From Rhizobium sp. NXC24 (GTDB taxonomy: Bacteria > Pseudomonadota > Alphaproteobacteria > Rhizobiales > Rhizobiaceae): DNA of 64,000 bases. Positions 29,600 through 38,124 of this stretch are shown here, one piece after another; positions within the stretch are counted from its first letter, which is position 1; the number at the start of each line of letters is the position of its first letter. The notes beneath the pieces were generated by a model. That model was not told the DNA's origin. It was given only the letters and a program-made list of their open reading frames with translations, and made no database searches. The stretch is taken from positions 3,788,501 to 3,852,500 of the forward strand of contig NZ_CP024311.1 in assembly GCF_002944315.1 (NCBI RefSeq), read 5' to 3'. Made by a program: the position numbers and the translations under genes.

Positions 29600-30622
29600 T
29601 CAAAATATCGGGGGCACATCAAATACTTCCCCCGCCCTCAGCGGCCTGAACCGATCCGCCTCCACGCCGTACTCCCGGAGCGCCGCATCCAACGCCTTCA
29701 CCGGCGCATCGATCGCTTCGTCCGTGAGCTGGAAGGTCGCGAAATGGTGGCCGGCGACGTGGGCAGCGTTGCAGAGCTTCATGCCTTGCACTGCTTCCGC
29801 CGGGTTCTGATGCTGACCTTTCATGAACCAGCGCGGCTCGTAGGCGCCGAAAGGCAGGATGGCGAGGCGGAAGCCGCCATGTTTTTGCCGCGCCGCCTCA
29901 TAGTTGACGCCGCGATGAAAGCCGGTGTCGCCGATATGGTAGATCTTCCCAGCAGGGGTCGTGATGACGAAGGCGGCCCAGAGCGCCATGCGGCGGTCGC
30001 CGGCGCCGCGTGCCGACCAGTGATGGCAGGGCTCGGCGTCGACGGTCACCCCGTTGGTGATGGCGATGCGATCGCCCCAATCCATCGCCGTAATCCGAGC
30101 ATCTGGCGCCCCACGGCGGATAATGGCATCGTTGCCGAGCGGCGTCAGGATTTTCGGCCCATGTGCCTCGTGCAGCCGCTTCAGCGTTGCGAGATCGAGA
30201 TGGTCATAATGATTGTGCGAGACCAGCACGAGATCGATCGGCGGCAGGTCTTCGAACCGGATGCCGGGCGGAACCGCTCGCTTGGGTCCGATGAAGGTGA
30301 AAGGGCTCACGCGCTCAGACCACACCGGATCGGTCAATATATTGAGACCGGCCGCCTGGATCAGAATCGAGGCGTGTCCGATCATGGTCACCCGCAATGA
30401 GTCGCCGAAGACACGTTTGTCGGGCCTCGCCGGCGGGAACAGGCTGACGACCGGACGAGGCCAGCGCGCGCGACCGCCGCCGAGTTTCCATTTCAACAGG
30501 TCACCGAAACTGCCCGGCTCCACGCCGTCCGGATTGAAGAAGCGTAGCCCGTCGAAATGATCGGAGATTGGGCCTTGATAATAGGGGTTCGATGCCTTCC
30601 GGGAGCCGGATTTGTCTGTCAT
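29600..30622 (-). CDS. MBL-fold metallo-hydrolase (NAPE-PLD / UlaG-like)
   Basis: This is a 340-residue member of the metallo-beta-lactamase fold superfamily. The metal-binding motif is LVLVSHNHYDHLDLATLKRL (HxHxDH). Further ligands are in the AEPCHHWSARG and YHIGDTGFHRG segments, and a C-terminal AGHHFATFQL is present. The arrangement resembles N-acyl-phosphatidylethanolamine-hydrolysing phospholipase D and the UPF0173/UlaG-like group. The substrate is unknown. The gene is divergent from ffh and precedes dapF by 75 bases on the same strand. Confidence 0.9.
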   Translation of the reverse strand: MTDKSGSRKASNPYYQGPISDHFDGLRFFNPDGVEPGSFGDLLKWKLGGGRARWPRPVVSLFPPARPDKRVFGDSLRVTMIGHASILIQAAGLNILTDPVWSERVSPFTFIGPKRAVPPGIRFEDLPPIDLVLVSHNHYDHLDLATLKRLHEAHGPKILTPLGNDAIIRRGAPDARITAMDWGDRIAITNGVTVDAEPCHHWSARGAGDRRMALWAAFVITTPAGKIYHIGDTGFHRGVNYEAARQKHGGFRLAILPFGAYEPRWFMKGQHQNPAEAVQGMKLCNAAHVAGHHFATFQLTDEAIDAPVKALDAALREYGVEADRFRPLRAGEVFDVPPIF

Positions 30623-30700
30623 GAATGCGCCGTTGGATTTTTCTGTTTGCCCAGATGTGGGTCAAACATCAGGCTTTTGAAAGCCTTTCCGCCCTCTCGG

Positions 30701-30729
30701 CTTGACTTTCCCACCCGTTTCCTGTTTAT
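30701..30729 (+). promoter_or_regulatory. Candidate promoter upstream of the ffh leader
   Basis: CTTGAC at 30701-30706 matches the rhizobial -35 consensus, with a -10-like GTTTAT or TTTATC after 17-18 bases. Initiation near 30735 would give a transcript of about 110 nucleotides ending at the terminator-like hairpin, or a long ffh leader if that hairpin is read through. Confidence 0.4.
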
Positions 30730-30734
30730 CCCCG

Positions 30735-30845
30735 CCATCTGCGACGAGCACAAGCCTCCGAGCCACCGACCGGGACCCGTTAAGGTATAAAGAGATCCCG
30801 GAGGTCAACACCCGACAGCGCGATGCGCCCTCGGGTGCTTTTTGG
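30735..30845 (+). ncRNA. Structured ffh leader or candidate small RNA
   Basis: Two stems follow each other. CCGGGA/TCCCGG spans 30770-30801. CACCCGA/TCGGGTG with an inner GCGC/GCGC pair spans 30809-30837 and is followed by CTTTTTGG at 30838-30845. The second has all marks of a Rho-independent terminator, but it lies about 100 bases before the ffh start. It could end a ~110-nt small RNA or act as an attenuator for ffh. The 4.5S-RNA GGAA-tetraloop motif is absent, so it is not the SRP RNA. Confidence 0.4.
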
Positions 30846-30947
30846 CTTTGCGTCTTGTTTTCGTCATGGAAAAGCACGACGTTTTCGGGTGAGGAACCGC
30901 GCAAGTTGCGCAAGTCCAAATCCCAAGCGATCGATAAGGAAGAACTG

Positions 30948-32528
30948 ATGTTTGAAAACCTCCAGGACCGTCTTGGTTCCATTTTGAATGGACTGACAGG
31001 CCGCGGCGCGCTTTCGGAAGCCGATGTTTCCGCAGCACTTCGCGAGGTTCGCCGCGCGCTGTTGGAAGCCGACGTGGCGCTGGATGTCGTACGCTCCTTT
31101 ACCGATCGCGTCCGTGAAAAGGCCGTAGGCGCCGAGATCCTGAAGTCGATCAAGCCCGGCCAGATGGTCGTCAAGATCGTCCATGACGAACTGATCGAAA
31201 TGCTTGGCGGCGAAGGCGTCGGCATCGACCTCAACGCGCCGGCCCCGGTCGTCGTCATGATGGTCGGTCTGCAGGGCTCCGGTAAGACCACTACGACCGC
31301 CAAGATCGCCAGCCGCATGACGAGCCGCGACCGCAAGAAGGTCCTGATGGCCTCGCTCGACACGCGCCGTCCGGCCGCGCAGGAGCAGTTGCGCCAGCTC
31401 GGCGTTCAGACGGGCGTCGACACCCTGCCGATCATCGCCGGCCAGTCGCCGACCGATATCGCAGCGCGCGCCGTGCAGGCAGCAAGGCTCGGCGGCCACG
31501 ACATCGTCATCCTCGATACCGCCGGCCGTACGCATATCGACGAGCCGCTCATGGTCGAGATGGCGGACATCAAGAAGAAATCCAACCCGCACGAAATCCT
31601 GCTGGTCGCCGATAGCTTGACCGGTCAGGACGCCGTCAACCTCGCCCGCAATTTCGATGAGCGCGTCGGCATCACTGGCCTCGTGCTGACCCGCATGGAC
31701 GGCGACGGCCGCGGCGGTGCCGCCCTTTCAATGCGCGCCGTCACCGGCAAGCCGATCAAGCTGATCGGCGTCGGCGAAAAGATGGGCGAGCTGGAGGAAT
31801 TCCATCCGCGCCGTATCGCCGACCGCATTCTCGGCATGGGCGACATCGTCTCTTTGGTTGAAAAGGCCGCGGAGAATATCGACGCCGAGAAGGCAGCCGC
31901 CATGGCTGCCAAGATGGCCAAGGGCAAATTCGATCTGAACGACCTGGCCGACCAGCTCAAGCAGATGCAGAAGATGGGCGGCATGGGCGGCATCATGGGC
32001 CTGATGCCCGGCATGGCCGGCATGAAGGACAAGATGGCCGCCGCAGGCCTCAACGATAAGCTTTTCGGTCGCCAGCTCGCCATCATCTCCTCGATGACGA
32101 AGGCGGAGCGCGCCAATCCCGATCTCCTGAAACACTCCCGCAAGAAGCGCATCGCCGCCGGCTCCGGCACCGACGCCGCCGACATCAACAAGCTTCTGAA
32201 GATGCACCGCCAGATGGCGGACATGATGAAGATGATGGGCGGCAAGGGCAAAGGCGGCGTGATGAAGCAGCTCATGGGCGGCCTTGCGGGCAAGATGGGC
32301 CTCGGCGGCGGCATGGGTGGAATGCCTGACCTGTCGAACATCGATCCCAAGCAGTTGGAAGCCCTGCAGAAGCAGGCGGAAGCCGCTGGTCTCGGACGTC
32401 TCGGCGGTATGCCGGGCGGATTGTCCGGTCTTGGCGGCGGTGGCGGTTTGCCGGGTCTCGGCGGCGCCAAGCTCCCCGGCCTCGGCGGTGGTTTGCCGGG
32501 ACTGCCCGGTTTGCCGAAGAAGAAGTGA
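30948..32528 (+). CDS. ffh: signal recognition particle protein Ffh (SRP54)
   Basis: Ffh is the GTPase that binds signal sequences and 4.5S RNA for cotranslational targeting. The product is 526 residues from the ATG at 30948 (MFENLQDRLGSILNGL). The NG domain carries MVGLQGSGKTTTTAKIA, SLDTRRPAAQEQLRQ, ILDTAGRTHIDE and VLTRMDGDGRGGAALS. The M domain is methionine-rich (MQKMGGMGGIMGLMPGMAGM) and includes the RNA-binding helix. It ends in a long Gly/Leu/Pro-rich tail. The open frame upstream to 30702 lies within the leader. Chorismate mutase follows 17 bases downstream. Confidence 0.97.
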   Translation: MFENLQDRLGSILNGLTGRGALSEADVSAALREVRRALLEADVALDVVRSFTDRVREKAVGAEILKSIKPGQMVVKIVHDELIEMLGGEGVGIDLNAPAPVVVMMVGLQGSGKTTTTAKIASRMTSRDRKKVLMASLDTRRPAAQEQLRQLGVQTGVDTLPIIAGQSPTDIAARAVQAARLGGHDIVILDTAGRTHIDEPLMVEMADIKKKSNPHEILLVADSLTGQDAVNLARNFDERVGITGLVLTRMDGDGRGGAALSMRAVTGKPIKLIGVGEKMGELEEFHPRRIADRILGMGDIVSLVEKAAENIDAEKAAAMAAKMAKGKFDLNDLADQLKQMQKMGGMGGIMGLMPGMAGMKDKMAAAGLNDKLFGRQLAIISSMTKAERANPDLLKHSRKKRIAAGSGTDAADINKLLKMHRQMADMMKMMGGKGKGGVMKQLMGGLAGKMGLGGGMGGMPDLSNIDPKQLEALQKQAEAAGLGRLGGMPGGLSGLGGGGGLPGLGGAKLPGLGGGLPGLPGLPKKK

Positions 32529-32545
32529 GAAGGATCGCAGACCCC

Positions 32546-32854
32546 ATGATTGATCCAGACGTCAAAGCCCAACTGGGCAACTACCGCCAGTCGATCGACA
32601 ATATCGATGCAGCACTGGTGCACATGCTGGCCGAACGCTTCCGCTGCACGAAAGAAGTCGGCGTGCTGAAGGCCAAGTACAATCTGCCGCCGGCCGATCC
32701 GGCGCGCGAGGAATACCAGATCGAACGCCTGCGCCACCTGGCAAAGGACGCAAATCTGGACCCGGATTTCGCCGAGAAGTTCCTGAACTTCGTCATCAAG
32801 GAAGTCATCCGGCATCATGAACAGATCGCTGCTGATCTCAGCAACGGCAAATGA
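32546..32854 (+). CDS. chorismate mutase (AroQ type)
   Basis: This is a 102-residue monofunctional chorismate mutase of the AroQ fold, which converts chorismate to prephenate for phenylalanine and tyrosine synthesis. Typical features are QSIDNIDAALVHMLAERFRC, VGVLKAKYNLPPADPAREEY and the C-terminal FAEKFLNFVIKEVIRHH. It is cotranscribed with ffh (17-base gap) and precedes rpsP, an arrangement common in rhizobia. The ATG at 32546 has AGAAGGA upstream; a GTG at 32525 overlapping the ffh stop is possible. Confidence 0.94.
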   Translation: MIDPDVKAQLGNYRQSIDNIDAALVHMLAERFRCTKEVGVLKAKYNLPPADPAREEYQIERLRHLAKDANLDPDFAEKFLNFVIKEVIRHHEQIAADLSNGK

Positions 32855-32902
32855 CCATACCGCCCAAACGAAGCGGTCAAGAAAAGCCTAAGGAGAATTA
32901 AC

Positions 32903-33262
32903 ATGGCACTGAAAATTCGTCTCGCCCGCGGTGGCTCCAAGAAGCGTCCGTACTACCACGTCGTCGTAGCCGACGCCCGCTCGCCGCGCGACGGCCGCTT
33001 CCTGGAGACCCTCGGCTCCTGGAACCCGATGCTCGCCAAGGACGACGCCAAACGCGTTGAACTCAAGGCCGAGCGCATCAAGCATTGGCTCGACCACGGC
33101 GCCCAGCCGACCGACCGCGTTCTGCGCTTCCTCGCCGAAGCCGGCATCGCAACGCGCGAAGCCAAGAACAACCCGGAAAAGGCAAAGCCGGGCAAGCGCG
33201 CCCAGGAGCGTGCCGCTGAAAAGGCACAGAAGGCCGCTGACGCCGCCGCTGCTGCTGAATAA
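32903..33262 (+). CDS. rpsP: 30S ribosomal protein S16
   Basis: S16 is required for assembly of the 5' domain of the small subunit. The product is 119 residues beginning [20 protein letters not shown] with the family-specific [20 protein letters not shown]. The C-terminal ~35 residues are an Ala/Lys-rich extension common in alphaproteobacteria. A clear AAGGAG ribosome-binding site precedes the ATG. It is followed by a strong hairpin before rimM. Confidence 0.97.
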   Translation: MALKIRLARGGSKKRPYYHVVVADARSPRDGRFLETLGSWNPMLAKDDAKRVELKAERIKHWLDHGAQPTDRVLRFLAEAGIATREAKNNPEKAKPGKRAQERAAEKAQKAADAAAAAE

Positions 33263-33281
33263 TCGGCCGTAACGACGATTT

Positions 33282-33318
33282 GAAACGGGTGGCATGGCAA
33301 CATGCCGCCCGTTTTTTG
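33282..33318 (+). terminator. Terminator-like hairpin between rpsP and rimM
   Basis: AAACGGGTGGCATG and CATGCCGCCCGTTT form a long stem with a GCAA loop, followed by a T-run. It lies 20 bases after rpsP and 66 bases before rimM, so rpsP transcription may end or be attenuated here. Confidence 0.85.
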
Positions 33319-33383
33319 TTTCCATCGGCGAGCGTTCACCTTATGAGAGAACGCAATCGATCTTCTGCAGTCGGCACAGGACC

Positions 33384-33956
33384 ATGACGAAACTTGAAAA
33401 CCCGGTATTGATGGCCACCATCGGCGCCGCGCAGGGCCTGAGAGGCGAAGTGCGCGCCCGCGCGTTTACTTCCGATCCCACAGCGCTCGGTGATTACGGC
33501 CATCTGCACAGCCTCGACGGCCGCAGCTTCGAGGTGCTGGAAATCCGCGAAGCCAAGAACGTGGTGATCGTCCGCTTTCGCGGCGTCAACGACCGCAATG
33601 CCGCCGAGGCGCTGAATGGGCTGGAACTCTATATCGAGCGTGACAACCTGCCCGATGACGAGCTGGAGGACGACGAGTTCTTCTATGCCGATCTCGAAGG
33701 CCTGGAAGCGGTGGACGACAAAGGCACCGGCTACGGCACGGTCAGCGGCATCTATGATTTCGGCGCCGGCGACCTGCTCGAGCTTAAGGGGCCGGGCAAA
33801 CGCCCCGTGCTCATCCCCTTTTCCGAAGCCGCCGTGCTGGAAATCGACCTTGAAGGCGGCAAGATCCTGATCGACCCGATGGCTGCAGGCTTGATCGACA
33901 ACCCCGATGATTTCACCGGCAAGCCACCGAAGCGGCCCGGCAAGACAAAGAAATGA
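33384..33956 (+). CDS. rimM: ribosome maturation factor RimM
   Basis: RimM binds S19 and helps late maturation of the 30S head. The product is 190 residues. The N-terminal barrel begins [20 protein letters not shown], with the conserved [20 protein letters not shown]. The PRC-barrel segment is [20 protein letters not shown], and [20 protein letters not shown] follows. The start at 33384 ([10 protein letters not shown]) is used rather than the upstream extension, which lies in the terminator region. It is seven bases before trmD. Confidence 0.95.
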   Translation: MTKLENPVLMATIGAAQGLRGEVRARAFTSDPTALGDYGHLHSLDGRSFEVLEIREAKNVVIVRFRGVNDRNAAEALNGLELYIERDNLPDDELEDDEFFYADLEGLEAVDDKGTGYGTVSGIYDFGAGDLLELKGPGKRPVLIPFSEAAVLEIDLEGGKILIDPMAAGLIDNPDDFTGKPPKRPGKTKK

Positions 33957-33963
33957 CCCGGCC

Positions 33964-34656
33964 ATGAGTTTCCGGGCAACCATCCTGACACTGTACCCCG
34001 AGATGTTTCCTGGCCATCTCGGCGCGTCTCTTGCCGGCAAGGCGATGGAGCGCGGGCAGTGGTCGCTGGACACCGTGCAGATCCGCGATTTCGCCACCGA
34101 CAAGCATCGCACCGTCGATGATACGCCCGCCGGCGGCGGTGCCGGCATGGTGCTGAAGCCGGATGTGCTTGCCCGCGCCATCGACCACGCCTCCGAAAAC
34201 GACGACCGTCCGCGCCTGCTGATGAGCCCGCGCGGAAAACCGCTGACACAGAACCGCGTTCGGGAACTCGCCGCCGGCAACGGCGTCATCATCGTCTGCG
34301 GCCGTTTCGAGGGCGTCGACCAGCGAGTGATCGACGGGCGCAATCTCGAAGAGGTCTCGATCGGCGATTACATTCTCTCCGGCGGTGAGCCGGCAGCGCT
34401 GATCCTGCTCGACGCCGTCGTCCGCATCCTGCCCGGCGTCATGGGCAACGATCTTTCCGGCCTGCACGAGAGCTTCGAAGGCGGCCTGCTCGAGCATCCG
34501 CAGTACACGCGGCCCCAGGTTTGGGAAGGACGCGAGATTCCGGCGGTACTTACATCCGGCAACCATGGCGCCATCGCCAAATGGCAGAGGCAAGAGGCGG
34601 AGACACTGACCAGGGAACGTCGGCCGGATTTGCTTGATCAGCCCCCTAAGAAATAG
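33964..34656 (+). CDS. trmD: tRNA (guanosine(37)-N1)-methyltransferase
   Basis: TrmD makes m1G37 and prevents +1 frameshifting. The product is 230 residues with the trefoil-knot (SPOUT) fold. Family motifs include [49 protein letters not shown] and [20 protein letters not shown]. The ATG at 33964 follows the rimM stop by seven bases. In many genomes rplS follows directly; here a VOC gene and an NCS1 gene intervene. Confidence 0.97.
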   Translation: MSFRATILTLYPEMFPGHLGASLAGKAMERGQWSLDTVQIRDFATDKHRTVDDTPAGGGAGMVLKPDVLARAIDHASENDDRPRLLMSPRGKPLTQNRVRELAAGNGVIIVCGRFEGVDQRVIDGRNLEEVSIGDYILSGGEPAALILLDAVVRILPGVMGNDLSGLHESFEGGLLEHPQYTRPQVWEGREIPAVLTSGNHGAIAKWQRQEAETLTRERRPDLLDQPPKK

Positions 34657-34845
34657 CAGCCACAGACGACGAAGGCGCCTGGCCAAACCTCGTCGAACAT
34701 TCGAAATTTTACACAATCAAAGGTAGCATATTTCTCGCTAATACATCGGGATAATTGATCCGACCGCCTGTCCCCGCTATGATCCCAGCGCTTCATTTGT
34801 ACATGTGTCACTACCCTCAAGGCATCCAAACCTAAGGAGCTGAGC

Positions 34846-35496
34846 ATGAGCAATACCGTTGACATGAAGTTCGAGATTGTCGTCATCCCTGTGTCAGATG
34901 TCGATCGGGCCAAGCGCTTTTATGACGGGCTGGGTTGGAGGCGCGACGCCGATTTCGCCTCCGACGATGGCGGCTACCGCGTCATCCAGTTTACGCCGCC
35001 GGGCTCCGGGTGTTCTGTCATCTTCGGCAAGAACGTGACCGCAGCAGCACCCGGTTCCGCTAAGGGACTGTACCTGATCGTCTCCGACATCGAGGCCGCC
35101 CGCAAGGAGCTGCTCGACCGCGGCGCCGAAGTTAGCGAGGTGTTCCACGACGCCGGCGGCGTCTACACAGGCGCGGACGAGCCCTACCTGTTCGGGCGGC
35201 TCCGGGTCGGCGGTCGCGATCCCGAGCATCGCAGCTACCGCTCGTTCGTCTCGTTCAACGATCCGGACGGCAACGGCTGGCTATTGCAGGAGATCACGGC
35301 GAGATTGCCCGGACGCGTGGATGCGAACGCTACGACGTTCATTTCACAGACTGAGCTTGCCAGCGCGCTCCGCCGTGCCGAGATGGCGCATGGCGAGCAT
35401 GAGAAGCGGACCGGCGGCCAGCGTGATGAGGATTGGCCGAATTGGTACGCCGAGTACATGATCAGCGAACAGGCCGGCAGACCGCTACCGACGTGA
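34846..35496 (+). CDS. VOC (glyoxalase/bleomycin-resistance) family protein
   Basis: This is a 216-residue protein whose first ~150 residues form a vicinal-oxygen-chelate domain. It opens FEIVVIPVSDVDRAKRFYDG and closes with SFNDPDGNGWLLQEITAR, with metal-ligand-like residues in these segments. The remaining ~60 residues are a helical, charged tail (LRRAEMAHGEHEKRTGGQRD). It could be a dioxygenase or lyase; the substrate is unknown. The ATG at 34846 has an AAGGAG ribosome-binding site. It lies between trmD and the NCS1 permease. Confidence 0.88.
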   Translation: MSNTVDMKFEIVVIPVSDVDRAKRFYDGLGWRRDADFASDDGGYRVIQFTPPGSGCSVIFGKNVTAAAPGSAKGLYLIVSDIEAARKELLDRGAEVSEVFHDAGGVYTGADEPYLFGRLRVGGRDPEHRSYRSFVSFNDPDGNGWLLQEITARLPGRVDANATTFISQTELASALRRAEMAHGEHEKRTGGQRDEDWPNWYAEYMISEQAGRPLPT

Positions 35497-35586
35497 GTTG
35501 CTGCCGCGACTCGGCGAAAACGTACAGCCGGATTGCCTGATCCGCCACTTCAGGAGTGGCGGATCGAAGCTTCATGGCATCCGATG

Positions 35587-37041
35587 CTACTTCTGCAAGG
35601 CGGCGGCGGCCGGCGCGCTGCGCATCCTGAGCACGTAGTAGACCGCTCCGCCGATAGCGACGCCGAAGAACCAGCCATAGGTTCCCCACCAATCCGGCAG
35701 AATGCTAGTGAAGGTCGGCAGGATCGATGAGAACAGGCCGCCAATGACGAAGGCAATTAAAGCGTTGACGTGCCAACCGCCCTGGAACTCGAACTCGCCA
35801 TTCTCCTGATAAAGCGCCTCGACGTTTAGCTGACCTTTGCGGATCAGATAATAGTCGACCATCATGATGCCGAAGATCGGGCCCATGGTGGAGCCGATGA
35901 AGTTGACGAAGTGCGCGGCACCCGTCTCCCACGGCGCGAAGGGATAAAGCACCAGCGCAATCAAGGCCGCGATATAACCGCCGCGCTTGAAGCTGATGAG
36001 CCTGGGGAAGACATTGGCGAAGTCGAAGGCCGGTGATACGAAATTCGCCACGACGTTGATGCCGAGCGTCGCCACCGCGAAGGTGAGCGCCGCCAGCAAG
36101 GCCAGGAACCAACTGTCGAATTTTGCCGAGATCGCTTCCGGATGCAGCAGCACGTCGCCATAGACGGCAAATGCTGCCGTCGTCGTCACGCCCGCAACGA
36201 GGCAGAAAGCCAAAAGGTTGATCGGCAGACCCCAGAGATTGCCTTTGCGCAGGGTTTTCGTGTCCGTGGCATAGCGCGAGAAATCGCAGAAGTTCAGATA
36301 GAGCGCCGCGAAATAGGTGATCCAGGTCGCAGCGACCGCAGCGAGCGCGGCAAAGCTGCCGGGTTCACCCGGTACGCCGGCGTCCTTGGTCTTGTCGAGC
36401 AGCACATCCCGCGGAATTTCGGCACCGAAGGAGAAAGTGCCGGACTTCACCACCAGATAGACGGCGAGGATAAGCATCATCACCCAGACCGCAGGACCGG
36501 CCCAATCCTGGAACCTGCGCACGGTCTCCATGCCATGCTGAATGATCAGCAATTGCAAGGCCCATACGACGACATAGCAGATGACTTCCAGCGTGGAGTG
36601 GCCGAGCATATGGCTGTTCTGATGGAAGGCCAGGATAGTGTCATTGCGGATCAGGAGCGCGACGATCGCGCCCGAGGCGGCGGCCGTCTGCGCGCCATAC
36701 CAGAAGCAGGCGACGACGGCACGCACAAGCGCCGGCAGATTGGCGCCGAATGTGCCGAACGAAGCACGCGCCAGCACCGGGAACGGTACGCCGGTCTTGA
36801 CGCCAGCATTGCCCACTAGGCTCATGAAGAAGAAGATCACTAGCGAACCGATGCCGATGGCGATGACGAAGTTGATGAAGCTGCCGCAGAGCAGAAAAAG
36901 GCTGGCGGCAAGATAATAGCCCCATAGACTATGGACGTCCGAGGTCCAGACGTTGAAAATGCTGAAAGCTCCCCACTTTCGCTCCTCGGCTGGCGCCAGA
37001 TCCTCGTTGTAGAGCAAGGGCGATGGATTATTCACTGTCAT
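35587..37041 (-). CDS. NCS1 family nucleobase:cation symporter
   Basis: This is a 484-residue inner-membrane transporter of the nucleobase:cation symporter-1 family with about twelve hydrophobic segments. Family features include the N-terminal NEDLAPAEERKWGAFSIFNV and WTSDVHSLWGYYLAASLFLL. Also present are GVPFPVLARASFGTFGANLP, and FIGSTMGPIFGIMMVDYYLI before the last helices. Members import cytosine, allantoin, hydantoins or related compounds; the substrate is not predictable. The ATG at 37041 has an AGAGGCAG site and gives the usual N-terminus, whereas the open frame extends to 37104. Confidence 0.92.
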   Translation of the reverse strand: MTVNNPSPLLYNEDLAPAEERKWGAFSIFNVWTSDVHSLWGYYLAASLFLLCGSFINFVIAIGIGSLVIFFFMSLVGNAGVKTGVPFPVLARASFGTFGANLPALVRAVVACFWYGAQTAAASGAIVALLIRNDTILAFHQNSHMLGHSTLEVICYVVVWALQLLIIQHGMETVRRFQDWAGPAVWVMMLILAVYLVVKSGTFSFGAEIPRDVLLDKTKDAGVPGEPGSFAALAAVAATWITYFAALYLNFCDFSRYATDTKTLRKGNLWGLPINLLAFCLVAGVTTTAAFAVYGDVLLHPEAISAKFDSWFLALLAALTFAVATLGINVVANFVSPAFDFANVFPRLISFKRGGYIAALIALVLYPFAPWETGAAHFVNFIGSTMGPIFGIMMVDYYLIRKGQLNVEALYQENGEFEFQGGWHVNALIAFVIGGLFSSILPTFTSILPDWWGTYGWFFGVAIGGAVYYVLRMRSAPAAAALQK

Positions 37042-37377
37042 GACTGCCTCTTTTCTTAGCTCCCCTGAAGAAATAAGTGTGCAGCACGACGCGAATTTTG
37101 ACAATTATTTAAACCCTTCGGACACCAGCTTGTTTTTTAGTCAGCGCAAGGAGCGGATTCCGTCAAAAGCGACGTCTCGCTCATGAAATTCCCCGACAAG
37201 GGGTGACAAAGCCGCGACAATAGGATATGTGCGCGCCCGGCATGGGAAATTTCCCATCAACCAGCAAAGAAAAGCAGACGTATTCGCTCCTGCCTTTATT
37301 GGCAGATATCCGAGGCTCGACCAAGGATAGACCATTCGGAGCGCTCTGGCTGTTGAACCAACAAAGAGGTTGATAAC
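37042..37377. other. Divergent intergenic region between the NCS1 gene and rplS
   Basis: This 336-base region must contain the promoters of both genes. It holds a perfect 16-bp palindrome, ATGGGAAATTTCCCAT at 37242-37257, 121 bases before rplS. A CCCC-gacaa-GGGG hairpin lies near 37192-37204. No coding or RNA gene was recognised. Confidence 0.5.
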
Positions 37378-37917
37378 ATGAACATCATTCAGCAGTTGGA
37401 AGCCGAACAGGCCGCCAAGATCGAAGCCAAGCGTACCCTTCCCGAGTTTTCGGCCGGCGATACCGTCCGCGTCAACGTGAAGGTCACGGAAGGCAACCGT
37501 ACCCGCGTTCAGGCCTATGAAGGCGTTTGCATTGCCCGCTCCGGCGGCGGTCTGCAGGAAAACTTCACGGTTCGCAAGATCTCCTACGGCGAAGGCGTCG
37601 AGCGCGTATTCCCGGTTTACTCGCCGCTGATCGAAAGCGTCGAAGTCGTTCGCCGCGGTAAGGTCCGTCGCGCCAAGCTCTACTACCTGCGCGACCTGCG
37701 CGGTAAGGCTGCCCGTATCGTTGAAAACACCGGCACGCGCGCTCGCAAGCTCAACGATGCCGAGCGCCAGGCTTTGGCCGATGAAAAGGCTCGCATTGAA
37801 GCTGAAAAGGTTGCCGCAGCTCAGGCTCTCGCAGCCGAGAAGGCAGCAGCAGAAGCCGCCGAAGCAAAGGCAGCAGCCGAAGCCGCTGCAGCCGCCGCGG
37901 AACCGGCAGCAGAATAA
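37378..37917 (+). CDS. rplS: 50S ribosomal protein L19
   Basis: L19 sits at the 30S-50S interface. The first ~115 residues match the family: [60 protein letters not shown] and [20 protein letters not shown]. The protein continues to 179 residues with an Ala/Glu/Lys-rich, probably helical tail (for example [20 protein letters not shown]) that is longer than in enterobacteria. An AAAGAGG site precedes the ATG, and a strong terminator follows. Confidence 0.96.
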   Translation: MNIIQQLEAEQAAKIEAKRTLPEFSAGDTVRVNVKVTEGNRTRVQAYEGVCIARSGGGLQENFTVRKISYGEGVERVFPVYSPLIESVEVVRRGKVRRAKLYYLRDLRGKAARIVENTGTRARKLNDAERQALADEKARIEAEKVAAAQALAAEKAAAEAAEAKAAAEAAAAAAEPAAE

Positions 37918-37942
37918 GCTTTCCTCTTGGATTGCAGAGATC

Positions 37943-37970
37943 AAGGCGGCCTTCGGGTCGCCTTTTTTGT
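37943..37970 (+). terminator. Rho-independent terminator after rplS
   Basis: AAGGCGGC and GTCGCCTT form a stem around a CTTCGG loop region, followed by a run of Ts. It lies 25 bases after the rplS stop. Confidence 0.85.
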
Positions 37971-38124
37971 TGCGAAGGAGATAAAGGGACGAGAAGGAAA
38001 ATTCCCCGCAAACCACGAGCTTTGGAGAGGCTTTTCTGTTTTTATCGTCGCGACCATGGCAATAGCCTTGCCATTCGCTTTCTAATTATGACAATTTTCC
38101 GTTGCGCTATCCGGGGAGATTTCC

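Noticed and set aside
30735..30845. 4.5S SRP RNA upstream of ffh
   Set aside because: The location is suggestive, but the conserved GGAA-tetraloop domain and symmetric loop of SRP RNA are absent.
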